Positions 24,201 through 34,020 of a stretch of DNA of 64,000 bases are shown in pieces (position 1 is the stretch's first letter; each line of letters begins with the position of its first letter). Source of the DNA: Siderastrea siderea (Eukaryota > Cnidaria > Anthozoa > Scleractinia > Rhizangiidae); the NCBI GenBank assembly GCA_964030785.1, contig OZ034968.1, positions 37,320,186-37,384,185 on the forward strand. The letters are read 5' to 3'. The translations under genes were made by a program, and so were the position numbers. The notes beneath the pieces are model-generated. The model did not search any database, was not told the origin of the DNA, and saw nothing but the letters and a program-made list of their open reading frames with translations.

Positions 24201-26518
24201 GGTTTGCGCATGCTTTATTATTGAAGGACTGCATGTTATAATGGATGGTGGATTTATTTGCAGCACACTTGTGTACCTGTCGCATTTTTAATGCGTACCA
24301 TGTAAATGCATCGATGAGCACCCCAAAAGCTGCCTTTGCGAGGCTCCAACTGTTTTTTAGCTTGATTACAATGTTAAACATCGTGGTGGAAAACAAAGGG
24401 AGCGCCTTAATGATTTCTTTGCTGGTTAACATGGCTTTTCGGAGAAGAACATTTGTCGATGTTTCTTTAAACATAGAAAAGCTGGGAACAATCTGTTTGT
24501 ACAAGACAACTAAACATGCTAAGCATCTGTTCATCTGCATTCTAGTGTAACACCTTAACGTGTCAACCATCTAATTGTGTTAGTAGTAGTCTCTTTGACA
24601 CGATAACCGACTTCCCTACGATGGAACGGGCTAAAACGATAATGAGGTCATTTTATAAGTTTCTAAGTAAGCTTAATTACAAACTGATATCGTATCGAAA
24701 CACTTGTGTAACGAAAAACTCGTGTCACCCTTGGATATTGATAATGCACCGTTTTAATTATGTACCTCCAAGTAAGTTCCACTATATGTAAGTTTCTTGC
24801 TACGTAAGTATAGTTTTTGTCTCAATGTCAGTCAATGCAAAACAAAATTGTGCTAGGGAAAAAATAGACGAAGTAAGTATGCCCAGTAGAGTACATGGAG
24901 ATCACTGTACACTTATTTTATGGCCAGGCGAGTGATACCAAGATGACGGTCAGTAAATGCATGGTCTTTAAGATCGGTTGAAAAAGCGTTTTTAAGCCCA
25001 GGGCGGTAGCATGGGGTAAAAATTGCCCTCTCGAGCTCTCCGGTGTTTTCAGTTTAACTATTCAGGTACTCAGATGAGTGTAAAAGTGCTCTGCCACAAC
25101 CGGCTGGCAGGTTAAGTACCTCATAAGATTAGGTATCTGAATGGGTCCCTTGAAAATTTCGCAAATGAAAAGAACCAGTTTGTTCGCGTGGTAAGTCACT
25201 ACATATCTTCTATTTTCGCGACTCTTGAAATCTTTTAAATAATTTATTTTTCAACAGATAACAAGTCTTCAGTCAGTAAAATTGCTACTCCTTTCATAGT
25301 CTCAGCCTTCTTTGCATTTCTTGGTGTGGCTGCTTTAGCGTTTTGGTACTTTTGCCACTCAGTAAAACATACACCTCCTACTACAGGTAAGTATCATGAA
25401 TTTCTGTCTTTCAAATGCTTTGCTCAAAAAATAAATAAATAAATAAATAATACATAAGAATTTATAGAGAGAAATTTCTCAATTTGTTTTTAATCTTAAA
25501 AACGTTTAAAGTACTTGCAACTAGTATAATTGTCATTGACTGACTGTGAAAGTGGGACGAAAACATATTTGGCTTGATTTCGCGGTCTACAGGATAGGCA
25601 CATCCAGGTCCGTGGTGATTATGAATGAAATTGTAATTGTTTAGGAAGCCACTATCAATGTCACCCGGAAACTGCTGCCCACAACATCTTTTGCATACAC
25701 ATTTTCATCAACTTGTCCAAAGACGGGTATAAAATCAACAGCACAGTGAAATAACCGTGCAGCTAAGCAATAAATACACCTTACAGAAACTGAGACGTGC
25801 GCTTTTAATAAACGAATTATGACAGCGTGGTATTTTCCGGAGACAAAAGCAAGTGCAAGTGATGAGTAAAACTGTTATTGTTCTTCTGTGTACTCTATTA
25901 TTTTTGAAAATATTGTGTTATATACGGTGTTATCTTTGTTCGATTTGCCTAGTAAGGTTTTTGAAACTTGTCTCAGTATTCGTCGTAAAAAAGTTGAATG
26001 CACAATAAATTCAAACGATCTGTTTTAGCACCAACAGTAGGGTCATCTCTGTGAGTGAAATGCCGTACTAATTTGGGAGCTAATTTTAAGCCCATAGAAG
26101 TCCTAATTTTTAGCAGCTGGGCCGGCACCAATTGGGAAAAAATGCGCTCCTATTTTGGGCTTTGACGGTTTCTTTCGCGTCTTTTTGCCCAAATAATGAC
26201 CGAAATAGCTTCACATGAGGTCCCATCAGTCCTCGAGGCATCAGGGTTAATTTGGCATTTTAAGGTTGGAACAGGTCTTCAGTCTGAATTTTCCGTGTGG
26301 ATCTCTGCAGTTGTTGTAACAGAAAAATTCATTTTAATTTATTTCCTTGTTATGTACTGAAATGTTTGTTTTCAGAATCTGAATTTGATGCAATGAAAAA
26401 GAAGGACAAGAGGAGCCATACTGACTATCCAGACTCAAAGGAAACGCAATCTTGGGAGAGAAACTTGTTTAAATGCTTAAAAATCTCGAACCTATCAACT
26501 CAGGGTGATATGGTTTAG
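6208..26518 (+). CDS. Receptor-like type I membrane protein, 10 exons
   Basis: Exons inferred from GT-AG sites and matching phases: 6208-6378, 6759-6804 (or from 6756), 7340-7387, 7719-7844, 20564-20649, 23113-23158, 23510-23533, 23948-23977, 25258-25386, 26376-26518. Total is about 282 residues. Exon 1 gives a hydrophobic signal peptide, then two Cys pairs (HCLEDC; ICYEEC in exon 2). Exons 4-5 form a fibronectin-III-like segment (FYANVSWNPLP, then NWTGYKLVYIIGE). Exons 6-8 are short linker exons. Exon 9 holds the membrane helix (PFIVSAFFAFLGVAALAFWY), and exon 10 a basic cytoplasmic tail of about 47 residues with no recognised signalling domain. The FN3-like part recalls cytokine-receptor ectodomains, but the ligand is unknown. 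Intron 4 is about 12.7 kb because of an inserted element. A partial paralogue lies at 60582-63915. Exon joins are predictions without transcript support. Confidence 0.7.
7073..7150 (+). repeat. Compound tetranucleotide microsatellite
   Basis: A (CAGT)n tract passes directly into a (CGGT)n tract inside intron 2 of the receptor-like gene. The switch of one base per unit suggests expansion of a mutated unit. Confidence 0.95.
8518..9060 (+). repeat. Left arm of CCTGGTTA-type terminal repeats
   Basis: Dense head-to-head copies of ACCAGGG/CCCTGGT with GTCTGG variants, separated by 5-15 nt. Two sub-copies share the string ctatgtgcaaaaaa followed by gtctgg or gcctgg, near 8622 and 8892, showing internal duplication. 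Confidence 0.85.
9726..11223 (+). pseudogene. Penelope-like element reverse transcriptase, broken
   Basis: Three frame segments give the typical Penelope-like (PLE) RT order: FYTLTKIHKPTPVGRPIISG, the ERISSFIDHILQPI block, VTSLYTNIPQEEGIETV, HGTAMGTKMAVAFANIFM, then KRYIDDVFSLW holding the catalytic Asp pair, and EINFLDTTVF. The 5' end is missing. A 184-bp insertion at 10111-10294 interrupts the gene just before VTSLYTN and shifts frame. A TAG at 10999-11001 breaks it again, followed by 11032-11223 (CYKRGRSLKDIL). A Cys-containing stretch after 11240 may be what remains of the link to a GIY-YIG endonuclease domain. PLE enzymes copy their RNA into chromosomal DNA; this copy cannot. Confidence 0.85.
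10111..10294. mobile_element. Small insertion with TGGATG duplication
   Basis: The RT frame before 10110 resumes after 10294, and both junctions carry TGGATG (10105-10110 and 10289-10294). The insert is therefore about 178 bp plus a 6-bp duplication. It contains two GTAGCCGA/ATAGCCGA-like units and a short GTCGGCCGTCGG run but no coding frame; it is probably a short non-autonomous element. Confidence 0.7.
11600..12000 (+). repeat. Tandem duplication with ATCGATC-rich unit
   Basis: The block near 11627-11790 (gtaagtggctattctggttt, gtccatcga, atcaatcaatcg, cagatct, gttttctcc) recurs near 11830-11990 in the same order. It lies between the RT remnant and the right end of the TTAA element. Confidence 0.7.
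12190..19984. other. Non-coding interior of the 12-kb element
   Basis: A+T-rich, with many ACATGTA and TACATGTAC strings (for example near 12350, 13265 and 13548) and an imperfect 85-bp tandem repeat near 18968-19115. No recognised gene. The open frame at 15927-16223 reads WDSMQSYPPLRK up to a possible donor gcaaag/gtacag at 16095, and could be an orphan exon, but nothing identifies it. Another possible 3' exon follows a tttttttccag acceptor at 17574. Confidence 0.4.
15459..15496. repeat. Clustered perfect palindromes
   Basis: GTGCAAATTTGCAC (15459-15472) is a perfect 14-bp palindrome. It overlaps a perfect 13-bp inverted repeat with a 1-nt spacer, CACAGTGTAAGCG and CGCTTACACTGTG (15470-15496). 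Function is unknown; this could be a miniature-element end or a cruciform-prone site. Confidence 0.7.
19985..20498 (-). repeat. Right arm of CCTGGTTA-type terminal repeats
   Basis: Inverted counterpart of 8518-9060, with AACCAGGCTTACCAGACTTT-like units that are more degenerate than in the left arm. Its end ttaccaggctcttggtgcaa is the complement of the left terminus. Confidence 0.8.
22320..22610 (+). repeat. Intronic segment duplicated at 60110-60480
   Basis: The run around 22377-22410 (aactgccttaagttt) and 22455-22490 (ttgctttatttagtcgaaatatcagt) matches 60160-60270 in the same orientation. This shows that the duplication of the receptor-like gene included intron sequence. Confidence 0.7.
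23601..23622 (+). repeat. (AC)n microsatellite
   Basis: Eleven or so AC dinucleotides in the intron between exons 7 and 8 of the receptor-like gene. Confidence 0.95.
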
Positions 26519-26909
26519 TTAATCCATTAAGTAATTGAACTAAGCCTGTTGATAATTTGCAATAAGGAACTACACGCTATTGTAAAGATTTGCTTATACA
26601 ACGCGCGCTCTGATTGGCCGCGTAGCCGTTTTAGATGAGGTCACCTTCATCGGGGGATATGTAAAAGCTAAGTGAAAAAGCAAACAAATAAACCGTAAAA
26701 CCGGTTACAATACTTAAAACAAAGAAAACGTAAACAACCAAAAAAATTACAACTATCTAATGACGTTAAAAAGCTGAGATTGTACGTAAGTGTGAACGCA
26801 ATAAATATCTGAAAGGCTAAGTTCCCTCATGTCTTTTCATGCCGTTAAGTGTATTGCTTCTTGAAATTAAATGTCCAATCTGGCTTTTTGAATGCAGTCT
26901 CTGTCTGAA
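26519..26909. other. 3' flank of receptor-like gene
   Basis: Directly follows the TAG of exon 10. It is A+T-rich and has no further gene. It ends where the Penelope-like remnant begins on the other strand. Confidence 0.4.
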
Positions 26910-28110
26910 TTTATGAGCACCAGTTGAATGACTTTAAGGTCTTCAATTGAGTGTCCGAGAATAACGAGGTGGCCTGACACGCCACAGAGCTGATCAAGTT
27001 GTTATTTACTTTACTTCTGTGGTCTCCAAACCGGACGCTGATTTGTCTTTTGGTTTAACCTATGTACTGTACGTTACATTTGTTACATTGATTAATGTAG
27101 ATTGCGTTGAAGGTGGTGCAAGAGATTTGATGCCGTATCTTTTGTCGTTCGCTCTTAGAGCAGAAGGTGATAATCGAAGGACAGGTCCTACATCGACTTC
27201 TGTTACAACGAAAAAACTCCAAATATTCAGCAGTGTTGAGGTGGTTGGCGGAGTATGGCTCTGACAAGGATGTTACACGTAATTTTTTGGATCTGCGATA
27301 GGACATCAGAGGTGGCGGAAAAGGAAATGCTTCTTTGCATCTTTTTGGAGGAAGAAAGGATTTAAGGTTGCTTTGAATGATTCGTTGTGTGTTAGGAAGG
27401 GCTGGTTTGAATGTTACTACAAATGGTACTATATTTTGAGGAAAGTTTTTTCCTCTTTCAAATTGTTCTTTGACCGAAGTGATAGTTGCAGACTCTCTCG
27501 CCTAAATGTCATGTTAGCGCCTTCGTTCGTTTGTTGAAGAGAGCTCCGATTGTATGAGAGTGAAATAGTTAGATATGTGAACTGCGGATGAAACATGAAA
27601 TGATGACGACCATCGCAGCTGATGATATTAACTTAAGCAGCTGAAAAAAAATTCAGAGCGCTGCACCGGTATCGCAGAGGTCTAGAGTTCGAATCTCGTT
27701 CAAACCTGAATTTTTTTCAAGTTGTTCTTTTATCAGCTGCTTAATATCATTAACTGTGATATTCGTCATCATTTTATTGAGCAACTTGTGTTGAACAGAT
27801 TCTGAGCAGTCGAATTGCCATGCTGTATGGTGTATAGTGTTTGGTGTGAAGGCGAGGCAGGATAAATTTTAGGAGGTACTGATGCTTGTCAGTAGGTTTG
27901 ATATAAGGTCAGTTTCTAATTTTCCGCTGATGAGGAAAACGTGCACATTTAATAAGGGAATTTCAGTGGACGAAAAGGAGCTGGTAAATTTGATAGGCCA
28001 CAAGCTATTCAAATACTTTTTTAAAGTCGTTCAGTTTATTTTCGTTATGGGTCCAGAGAAGGAATATGTCATCCTTAGAGGCGCATAGAGTACCATTTGT
28101 AGTAACAGAC
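26910..28110 (-). pseudogene. Penelope-like RT and GIY-YIG remnant
   Basis: Reading leftward, 28090-27880 gives an RT palm trace (KDDIFLLWTHNENKLNDFKK) broken by a stop and a frameshift. Then 27306-27055 gives the Cys-rich linker and GIY-YIG start (CRTCPSI, ISCTTFNAIYINQCNKC, VQYIG). Past a stop codon the same frame continues with RQISVRFGDHRS, the region of the conserved Arg of GIY-YIG nucleases. PLE elements pair an RT with this nuclease. Multiple lesions make it dead. It is a different copy from the one at 9.7-11.2 kb, which lacks the nuclease. Confidence 0.8.
27655..27720 (+). repeat. tRNA-like segment in PLE remnant
   Basis: GAGCGCTGCACCGGTATCGC followed by a B-box-like GAGTTCGAATCTCG at about 27685 resembles the tRNA-like part of repeats. 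No full cloverleaf is seen. It lies between the RT and nuclease pieces of the remnant, inside a locally inverted repeat (tgatattaacttaagcagct near 27624 against agctgcttaatatcatta near 27736). Confidence 0.45.
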
Positions 28111-28706
28111 AACGCAGCCCACTGAAGAGTTTGGATTTAAAAAAACCTTGGCATGCGTCCTGAATAGCAAAGACAAAACTTCATGTGAAGATCTCTTAAG
28201 GCTGATTGGTCCTCACTACCGATCATTCCTTTATTGTGGCTTCTCGGCAATGAACCTATAGCTAAAAAGGGAGCTGTCTTCAGTAACTCTCTCCTGTTCT
28301 TCCTGTCTGGTTACGCGTCCGCTTTGGGGTCAGCCATACAAGGGTGGAAAACAAGTAGTAGCAGAATCAATAAATTAGCAGTCTGTGAATTAGGAAAATA
28401 AGAGACAATTGTAAAAGAACGGTTTTGGAAAATTGCGAAAGGAATTTTTTTTACAGTAAGTGGTACATGCACAGTCTACGCGTAGGAACTACTCGAAAAG
28501 TGTATAATTTGAAGCTTGCAGAATTACTAAAACTCGGTTTTCAACCGTTTCTACTCGGTTGGCAAAATATTTCCAAAAAAACTAACCCCATTTCACTTTG
28601 TTACGTACCTTAAGGTTGCCGTAGAGAAAGAATAAGCCAAATCGATGTTTTGACTTTGTCCGCGATGTTTAAAATTTTTCTTCATTTTCATTGACATTCA
28701 CTCTTA
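28111..28706. other. Spacer between PLE remnant and Harbinger
   Basis: No gene or repeat boundary is recognised here. The base TTA at 28704-28706 directly abuts the Harbinger terminus and may be its target site. Confidence 0.4.
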
Positions 28707-29583
28707 GGGCCTGTTTACAAGGAAGGCGGGTGCCCCGGCTAACCGAGTTACCCGGCTAACCGAGCTACCCTGGGCGAGCCAACTTTTCATACGTTTCTTT
28801 AGAAAACGCATTGAAGTGTTTACATGCTAGACGGGAAACCCGCCTAGCCGGGGCACTCGGTCTACTTGCCCGGGGCACCCTTCTAGGCGGGATAGCTTTT
28901 TGCCATGTAAACGGTTCGTGCCGGGTTACCCGGCTAGCCGAGGTGAAAGACCCGCGGAAACATGGCGGCGGGAAAATACAAGTCTGGTGACTTGTTTCGT
29001 CGTTATCACTTACCAGCGCTATCTGCTGAACAGAATGACTGTGAATCTGAACAGAGCATTGCAATAGGCGAACCACAGGCAGAGGACAGTTCCGTAAAGG
29101 AAGCCGAAGTAATCAGTGTAACCAAAACAAAGCCACAAAAGAGGAAAGCAAGTGCAACTTCAGCGAATTCTATCAGCAGCGAGAAGAAGGCAAGGAAGTT
29201 TTCTTGGCCTCCCGAGACAATAGAGGCTCTTCTGAAATACACAAAAGAATATAAAACTAAATGCGAATTTAGCGGTGTAGATTTTGAAGCCGACCTTCAA
29301 AGCTTGTACACCGAGTTACGCCGGTGTATGGCAAACGAGAACCCAGAAGATTTTGGACCAGTCGAATTGACAGTAATAACAGAAGTGAAGGACATGGACA
29401 CCGCGGAATACAGTGCTTTCTGGAAGACGACAGACGATGAAAAGGCCAGAGTAAGGAAAGGATACGAGAGGATCAAAGAAAAATTAAAGACTTTGAGACA
29501 AGATTATCGTAATGCTGTGAACCGAGGAACAAGGAGTGGAAGTGGGAAACTTGTTCAGGATAATTATGACCTGCTAACAGAGA

Positions 29584-29589
29584 TATGGG
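29584..29589. repeat. Polinton target site duplication, left
   Basis: TATGGG immediately before the Polinton terminus; identical to 47281-47286. A 6-bp duplication is the Polinton/Maverick norm. Confidence 0.95.
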
Positions 29590-29661
29590 AGTAGTTATAG
29601 AGTTGGGGGTACGAGAGCATTTTGAAAATGCGCTCTTACCAAACCCAACTATTTAACTACT
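29590..29661. repeat. Left terminal hairpin (72-bp palindrome)
   Basis: AGTAGTTATAGAGTTGGG at the start pairs with CCCAACTATTTAACTACT at the end. The inner part pairs ggtacgagagcatttt with aaaatgcgctcttacc around one unpaired G at 29624. It is an imperfect but nearly complete palindrome. Confidence 0.85.
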
Positions 29662-30113
29662 TTCCATCTGATGGTTTACATCTGATGGTTTACATCTGAT
29701 GGTATTATTTATTAAGGTTTTATTTTATGGAAATCTATATGTTTTTATTTCATGTGGAAACGAACACATTTTTCCATTTGATGGAATCTATATGTTTCTA
29801 TTTCATGTGGAAACGAACGCATTTTCCATCTGATGGTTTACATCTGATGGTTTACATCTGATGGTATTATTTGATGGAATCTATATGTATTTTATTTTAC
29901 GGTATTATTTTATGGTTTACATCTGATGGTTTACATCTGATGGTATTATTTTATGGTTTTATTTTATGGAAATCTATATGTTTTTATTTCATACAAAAAC
30001 CGAACGCATTTTCCATTGCGTGACTTCATACAACAGGAAGTCTTAAAATTCTCGGAAAACAGGAAGTCTATTTAAACCACAGAACGCCACAGCTGTGGTG
30101 TGACGTCACATCT
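29662..30113. repeat. Left terminal inverted repeat arm, tandem units
   Basis: Contains tandem copies of a 15-bp unit (catctgatggttta) and longer copies of tatatgttttatttcat-type blocks. The stretch 29985-30055 (cgaacgcattttccattgcg ... acaggaagtcttaaaattct) is repeated inverted at 46833-46900. No gene. Confidence 0.85.
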
Positions 30114-30250
30114 TTAGATTGCATAATGTCCGTAAGCGTAACTTGTTATTCCATCGTTTGCTATATATCGTTTATCGTCGAAACAGCTGAGTGACACTTT
30201 ATTGAGCTCATAACTACCTAGTTGATGATTCATACTTCTGGTTGTTTTCA
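30114..30250 (-). pseudogene. Displaced C-terminal tail of polymerase B
   Basis: Just past the stop of the polymerase frame, a different leftward frame reads SYELNKVSLSCFDDKRYI up to a stop at 30114-30116. This matches the usual end of Polinton polymerases. A one-base frame break near 30250-30258 separates it from the main frame. A second copy of the same tail sits inverted at 46054-46187. Confidence 0.75.
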
Positions 30251-33200
30251 ATTGGTATGATGTATTTGTTTGTTATTAATTAATACATTTTTATAATCTT
30301 CATGTTTGATATTGTTCTTTATTATGTTCTTCTTGATTCCCTTGGCTGTTTTTCCTACTTTCTGGTTGTCTTTCATGTAACTGTACATTTTTGATCGCAA
30401 ACCAACAAATTCTGTGATTGGTATTCCAGCTGCTTCATCCTTGAATTTACCAATTACCTTCTTGTTTATCTTATCGAAATACGGAGAGTTTTCTGGATAG
30501 TCACTGTTGTCAAATCGATCTTTGTCATTCCAAAAGTCTTGGTACACATCTTCAGCTTCAATCTCATATGTTAGACTGTCTGTATCAGTGAATAGTAGTC
30601 TAGCCTTATTACCATACTTTTCTTTTATGTAGTTATAATGAAAATCATACATTAATGTCTTACTTAGATCAAGAATACACATACCCACATATGCTGGCCT
30701 GTTTAGAGTTATCGTTTCTTTGATCTTCTGCACTGCTACCAGATTTTCATTGAATATCTTACTGCTTACATAAGTTGGTTTAGAAGCCATCTTCAATAGT
30801 TTCTTCTCATCTGTAATAAGTCTGACATCGACACGCTTTCTTATGTTCTCCATCGTTTTACCGAACACACTGTTGTTCATAAGTTTGAAGAAGTCTTTTT
30901 GGAATGAATTTTTCGCTTGAGTACGTTTTTGTGTATTGAAGTCTATATATTGCTTGAGCCATGGAGACTGGTTAAACTCTAACACTCGATGGACTTTCTT
31001 TAGTTTCAAACCAAGATCTAGATACAACTGCAGATTTCTATAGTGTAGGACATATTTTTCTTTGTCACATAATGTAGGGATCAGTTTATGCACCAGTCCT
31101 GTTGATATGTTGAACTTTTTCTGTATGTTCTTACAATATTCAGACAACATGTTATCAGTTACTTTAACCTTTTCCGGTCCTAGAGGGTAGTCGTTATGAA
31201 GGTCATGCAACTCTTTAGGGTATTCTAGATCAACTTCTAGTATCAATCCTTTATTACTGTCTTCATTATACTGAGCTAAATTGATTTTATTAATCTGCTT
31301 TTCTGTCATCCATTTGAAACCACCAGTGGGGAGATATTGACTCATAGCCCAACCGTATAAATTATTAGCATCAAGGTACATAATATACTTTGAGGGCGCC
31401 TTCTCATCATATTCTTTCATGTACTTGTTGTTTGCTTTACCATATCGATTGGCTATATAAGATATACCACCACGCATACCTTTTTCAATGAATTGAAACA
31501 TATCTATGTCTGTCATTAGTTCCAATTTGATATTAGTCATCTTCAACATAGCATCCCAAGATAATCCTGGAGATGTGAAATAATGACAGGGATCAAGTTT
31601 GTAATACTGAAGACAGGTCTTACGGAAGTTTTCAAACACGTCAGCTAATAGAAGAATATCAGACTTAAGATATAGATTGTGGTATTCACCCATCGTTTGT
31701 AATTGAAATGTATTCCACACATTTTGAGCATGGCTATAATCCTCATCTGTTATGTGCTCATTATTCAATATGCTGTAAAATTCTTCTTTAGTTGGCAATT
31801 CTGTTTTATTGAATTTCTCAAAAGTGTCCATGAAATCGTACGGATAAATACCTTTTTTCCTCATCAATTCGAATTTTTCTTTTTTGAATTTTTTGCTTGT
31901 ATATTTAAAAGCTTCTGCCGGCAAATTACTGACTAATTTATCCAAACTTGAGCTCATAAACTGGAAACTATCAATGAAGGTAAGATGATTACCAAGCATG
32001 AAAGCCATATATTTTTCCATATTGTTTGGTATGGCATTGATATTCATTTGTTTCTCCTCTCCTTTCTTATTTTTGTATGCATGTTTCTTAACAATAGCTC
32101 CAATCTCTTGCATTATAAAATGACTGTCATAACCTCTTAGATTATGGAATATAACAGGAATTTTGATTTCTTCTGGATTTATTCTAAGTTTCAGATTACA
32201 GTCTTGATGTGCTGAGCCTCTGTATTTGCCAGTAATATGGCAATGATCTCTGACTCGAATGTCTTTTTCAGTATATTTTTTATTGCAGATGTGACATTCT
32301 TTTGCTTTTTCGAATTCCTCTTCATCCTCTTTCGTCATTTTCAATGGTTTGTTAAAAAATGTTTTCATTACTTTTTTACAGTATTTTACTTCTTCTAACA
32401 TATTTTCCATGAATTTATACACAGCCTTTTCACCCCTATATAGTTGTATTGGTTTTGTATGCTTATCATCATAACAACAAACCACTTTATAACCATATCC
32501 ACAGTCTGTATGTTTTTGATAGGCTTCAGTATATGATTTATTACTGTTAGGTTGACATCCTTGTACCTTTTCAGTTATAGCCTCAAAATCAGCATAGATA
32601 ACAAATGGCACAGGTTGCTGCTTATGAAAATTATTGAATTTTAGTGTGTTATTTTCAACATTTGGCATATTTATCGCTTGCTGACCGTTCACTTGAATAC
32701 AGTTTTCTTTGTGATTTATTAGTATTTGTTCTGAACTGAAACATTGAAGACAGTACATACAAAAGTGTTTTCTTTCTTTGTGTTTTGTTTGGTTATACAT
32801 AAATCTGTTGAAATCTTTTATTAGCACGTAATGCTTGTTTTCATCTTTCGTTACCAGAAGTAGTTCCATATGATCTTCATACTTTTCTTTGGAAACATAG
32901 ATGGGATATGGCTCTTTGTTTTCATATCCGAATACGTTTATATTGATACTGTTTTGCTTCTCAATTTTGTTGTAATGTTTGACATTAACTGGAAAATCAA
33001 TGTTTGAATAATCTAACTTTTCAACGTATTGTTTGTCTGTCTTTTTTATTCTTTGAGGATATTTTTCTTGTGGGTTTAAATGTCTTATGTGGCACCATCT
33101 GAAACATTCATTATCCTCATTTTTCATGTTTATTAAGCCTTTAGCGCTGTTTCGCAGTTCGTAAGGCAGTTGGATATATGAGGATCCTTTCAAGGGCTTG

Positions 33201-33910
33201 TATTTGACAATGTTTAAATAGTGGCTATCAACAGATTGGATGGTCCATCCTGAACCTTCTGATATCCACTGGGAGATCAGGTTTAAGATATTTTGTTTAG
33301 ACATTTGTAATGCTTCATTGATTTCTGTATGGTTAATAATTGTTTGGACTTTACTGTTGAAATATCCATTTTTAATCACTATTTCACCATCAGACATTTT
33401 GCTAAATGTGACTTTCAATGTTTCAACGTATTTCAAGCCTTTCATTTCATTCAACAAAGTTATTACACGATGTTCTATAGCCTTTCTCGTGTTTTGCATT
33501 TGGGCTAAGGGGTCTTTATTGTTTTTGATGCTGATTTCATAAGACTTAGTGTAACCTTTTAAAGCTTTGTCTGTTTGTTCTATTTTGGTTCTTGGTGCTG
33601 GAACCGGTTTTTTAACTGCATGTTGTTTAGTTCTTGGTGCTGGAACTGGTTTGTAATCATCCATAAACTCTATTGGTGGAAGAATGATGTTTTCTTCATA
33701 TTCTTTAGCCATCTGTTTGACACTCTTGCGAGGTGTTGGTATTGGTCTCCTTGGTTTGTATGTTCTTGGTGCTGGAACTGGCTTGGTATCGTCAACCACT
33801 ATGATTTTGGGCTTCTTCTTATCTAGTTTCAGAAGCAATCTGATGAGTTCTGATTTACTGAGTTTCTTGAGACTAGCTTTGTTCATATAATTAGGGTTAG
33901 ATTTTTCCAT
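30248..33910 (-). CDS. polB: Protein-primed DNA polymerase B
   Basis: 1220 residues; replicates the Polinton genome using a protein primer. The N-terminus has four or more PVPAPRT/PIPTPRK-type Pro-rich repeats (about residues 43-110). A C2H2-like finger (HFCMYCLQCF) lies near 383 and a Cys/His cluster (CHICNKKY, then RDHCHITGKYRG) near 540-560. Exonuclease motifs: YADFEAI near 437, HNLRGYDSHF near 588, SDILLLADVF near 750. Polymerase motifs: A as YLDANNLYG near 848, B as NNSVFGKTMEN near 1013, C as FTDTDSL near 1108, then KMYSYM. All catalytic acids are present. The frame ends early at HHTN; about 45 expected residues lie in another frame (30114-30250). The start is the first Met, preceded by an AGTATA-type motif. 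Confidence 0.95.
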   Translation of the reverse strand: MEKSNPNYMNKASLKKLSKSELIRLLLKLDKKKPKIIVVDDTKPVPAPRTYKPRRPIPTPRKSVKQMAKEYEENIILPPIEFMDDYKPVPAPRTKQHAVKKPVPAPRTKIEQTDKALKGYTKSYEISIKNNKDPLAQMQNTRKAIEHRVITLLNEMKGLKYVETLKVTFSKMSDGEIVIKNGYFNSKVQTIINHTEINEALQMSKQNILNLISQWISEGSGWTIQSVDSHYLNIVKYKPLKGSSYIQLPYELRNSAKGLINMKNEDNECFRWCHIRHLNPQEKYPQRIKKTDKQYVEKLDYSNIDFPVNVKHYNKIEKQNSININVFGYENKEPYPIYVSKEKYEDHMELLLVTKDENKHYVLIKDFNRFMYNQTKHKERKHFCMYCLQCFSSEQILINHKENCIQVNGQQAINMPNVENNTLKFNNFHKQQPVPFVIYADFEAITEKVQGCQPNSNKSYTEAYQKHTDCGYGYKVVCCYDDKHTKPIQLYRGEKAVYKFMENMLEEVKYCKKVMKTFFNKPLKMTKEDEEEFEKAKECHICNKKYTEKDIRVRDHCHITGKYRGSAHQDCNLKLRINPEEIKIPVIFHNLRGYDSHFIMQEIGAIVKKHAYKNKKGEEKQMNINAIPNNMEKYMAFMLGNHLTFIDSFQFMSSSLDKLVSNLPAEAFKYTSKKFKKEKFELMRKKGIYPYDFMDTFEKFNKTELPTKEEFYSILNNEHITDEDYSHAQNVWNTFQLQTMGEYHNLYLKSDILLLADVFENFRKTCLQYYKLDPCHYFTSPGLSWDAMLKMTNIKLELMTDIDMFQFIEKGMRGGISYIANRYGKANNKYMKEYDEKAPSKYIMYLDANNLYGWAMSQYLPTGGFKWMTEKQINKINLAQYNEDSNKGLILEVDLEYPKELHDLHNDYPLGPEKVKVTDNMLSEYCKNIQKKFNISTGLVHKLIPTLCDKEKYVLHYRNLQLYLDLGLKLKKVHRVLEFNQSPWLKQYIDFNTQKRTQAKNSFQKDFFKLMNNSVFGKTMENIRKRVDVRLITDEKKLLKMASKPTYVSSKIFNENLVAVQKIKETITLNRPAYVGMCILDLSKTLMYDFHYNYIKEKYGNKARLLFTDTDSLTYEIEAEDVYQDFWNDKDRFDNSDYPENSPYFDKINKKVIGKFKDEAAGIPITEFVGLRSKMYSYMKDNQKVGKTAKGIKKNIIKNNIKHEDYKNVLINNKQIHHTN

Positions 33911-33936
33911 TCTATATACTATAGTATTGATATTAT
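33911..33936 (-). promoter_or_regulatory. Early-type promoter motif of polymerase gene
   Basis: Read leftward, AATACTATAGTATATAGA directly precedes the ATG. It contains the palindrome ATACTATAGTAT and resembles the sequence before the VLTF3-like gene (ATAGTATAGAATG), but not the ATCTAA motif of the capsid genes. Confidence 0.5.
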
Positions 33937-34020
33937 TTTAAGTGTTTTCAATCTGCGTTCAAACACAGTCAAGAATTCAAATGATCCAATTAATAGATCC
34001 TTTGAACTATATACAATATG

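Noticed and set aside
24187..24570. Leftward 127-residue ORF and rightward 101-residue ORF
   Set aside because: They overlap antisense within an intron of the receptor-like gene and show no motif or splice support.
29662..29960. Centromeric or telomeric satellite
   Set aside because: The catctgatggttta repeats are confined to the Polinton terminal arms and recur inverted at the other end.
33240..33890. Rightward Trp/Cys-rich ORFs (WCWNRFF)
   Set aside because: Antisense of the PVPAPRT repeats in the polymerase gene.
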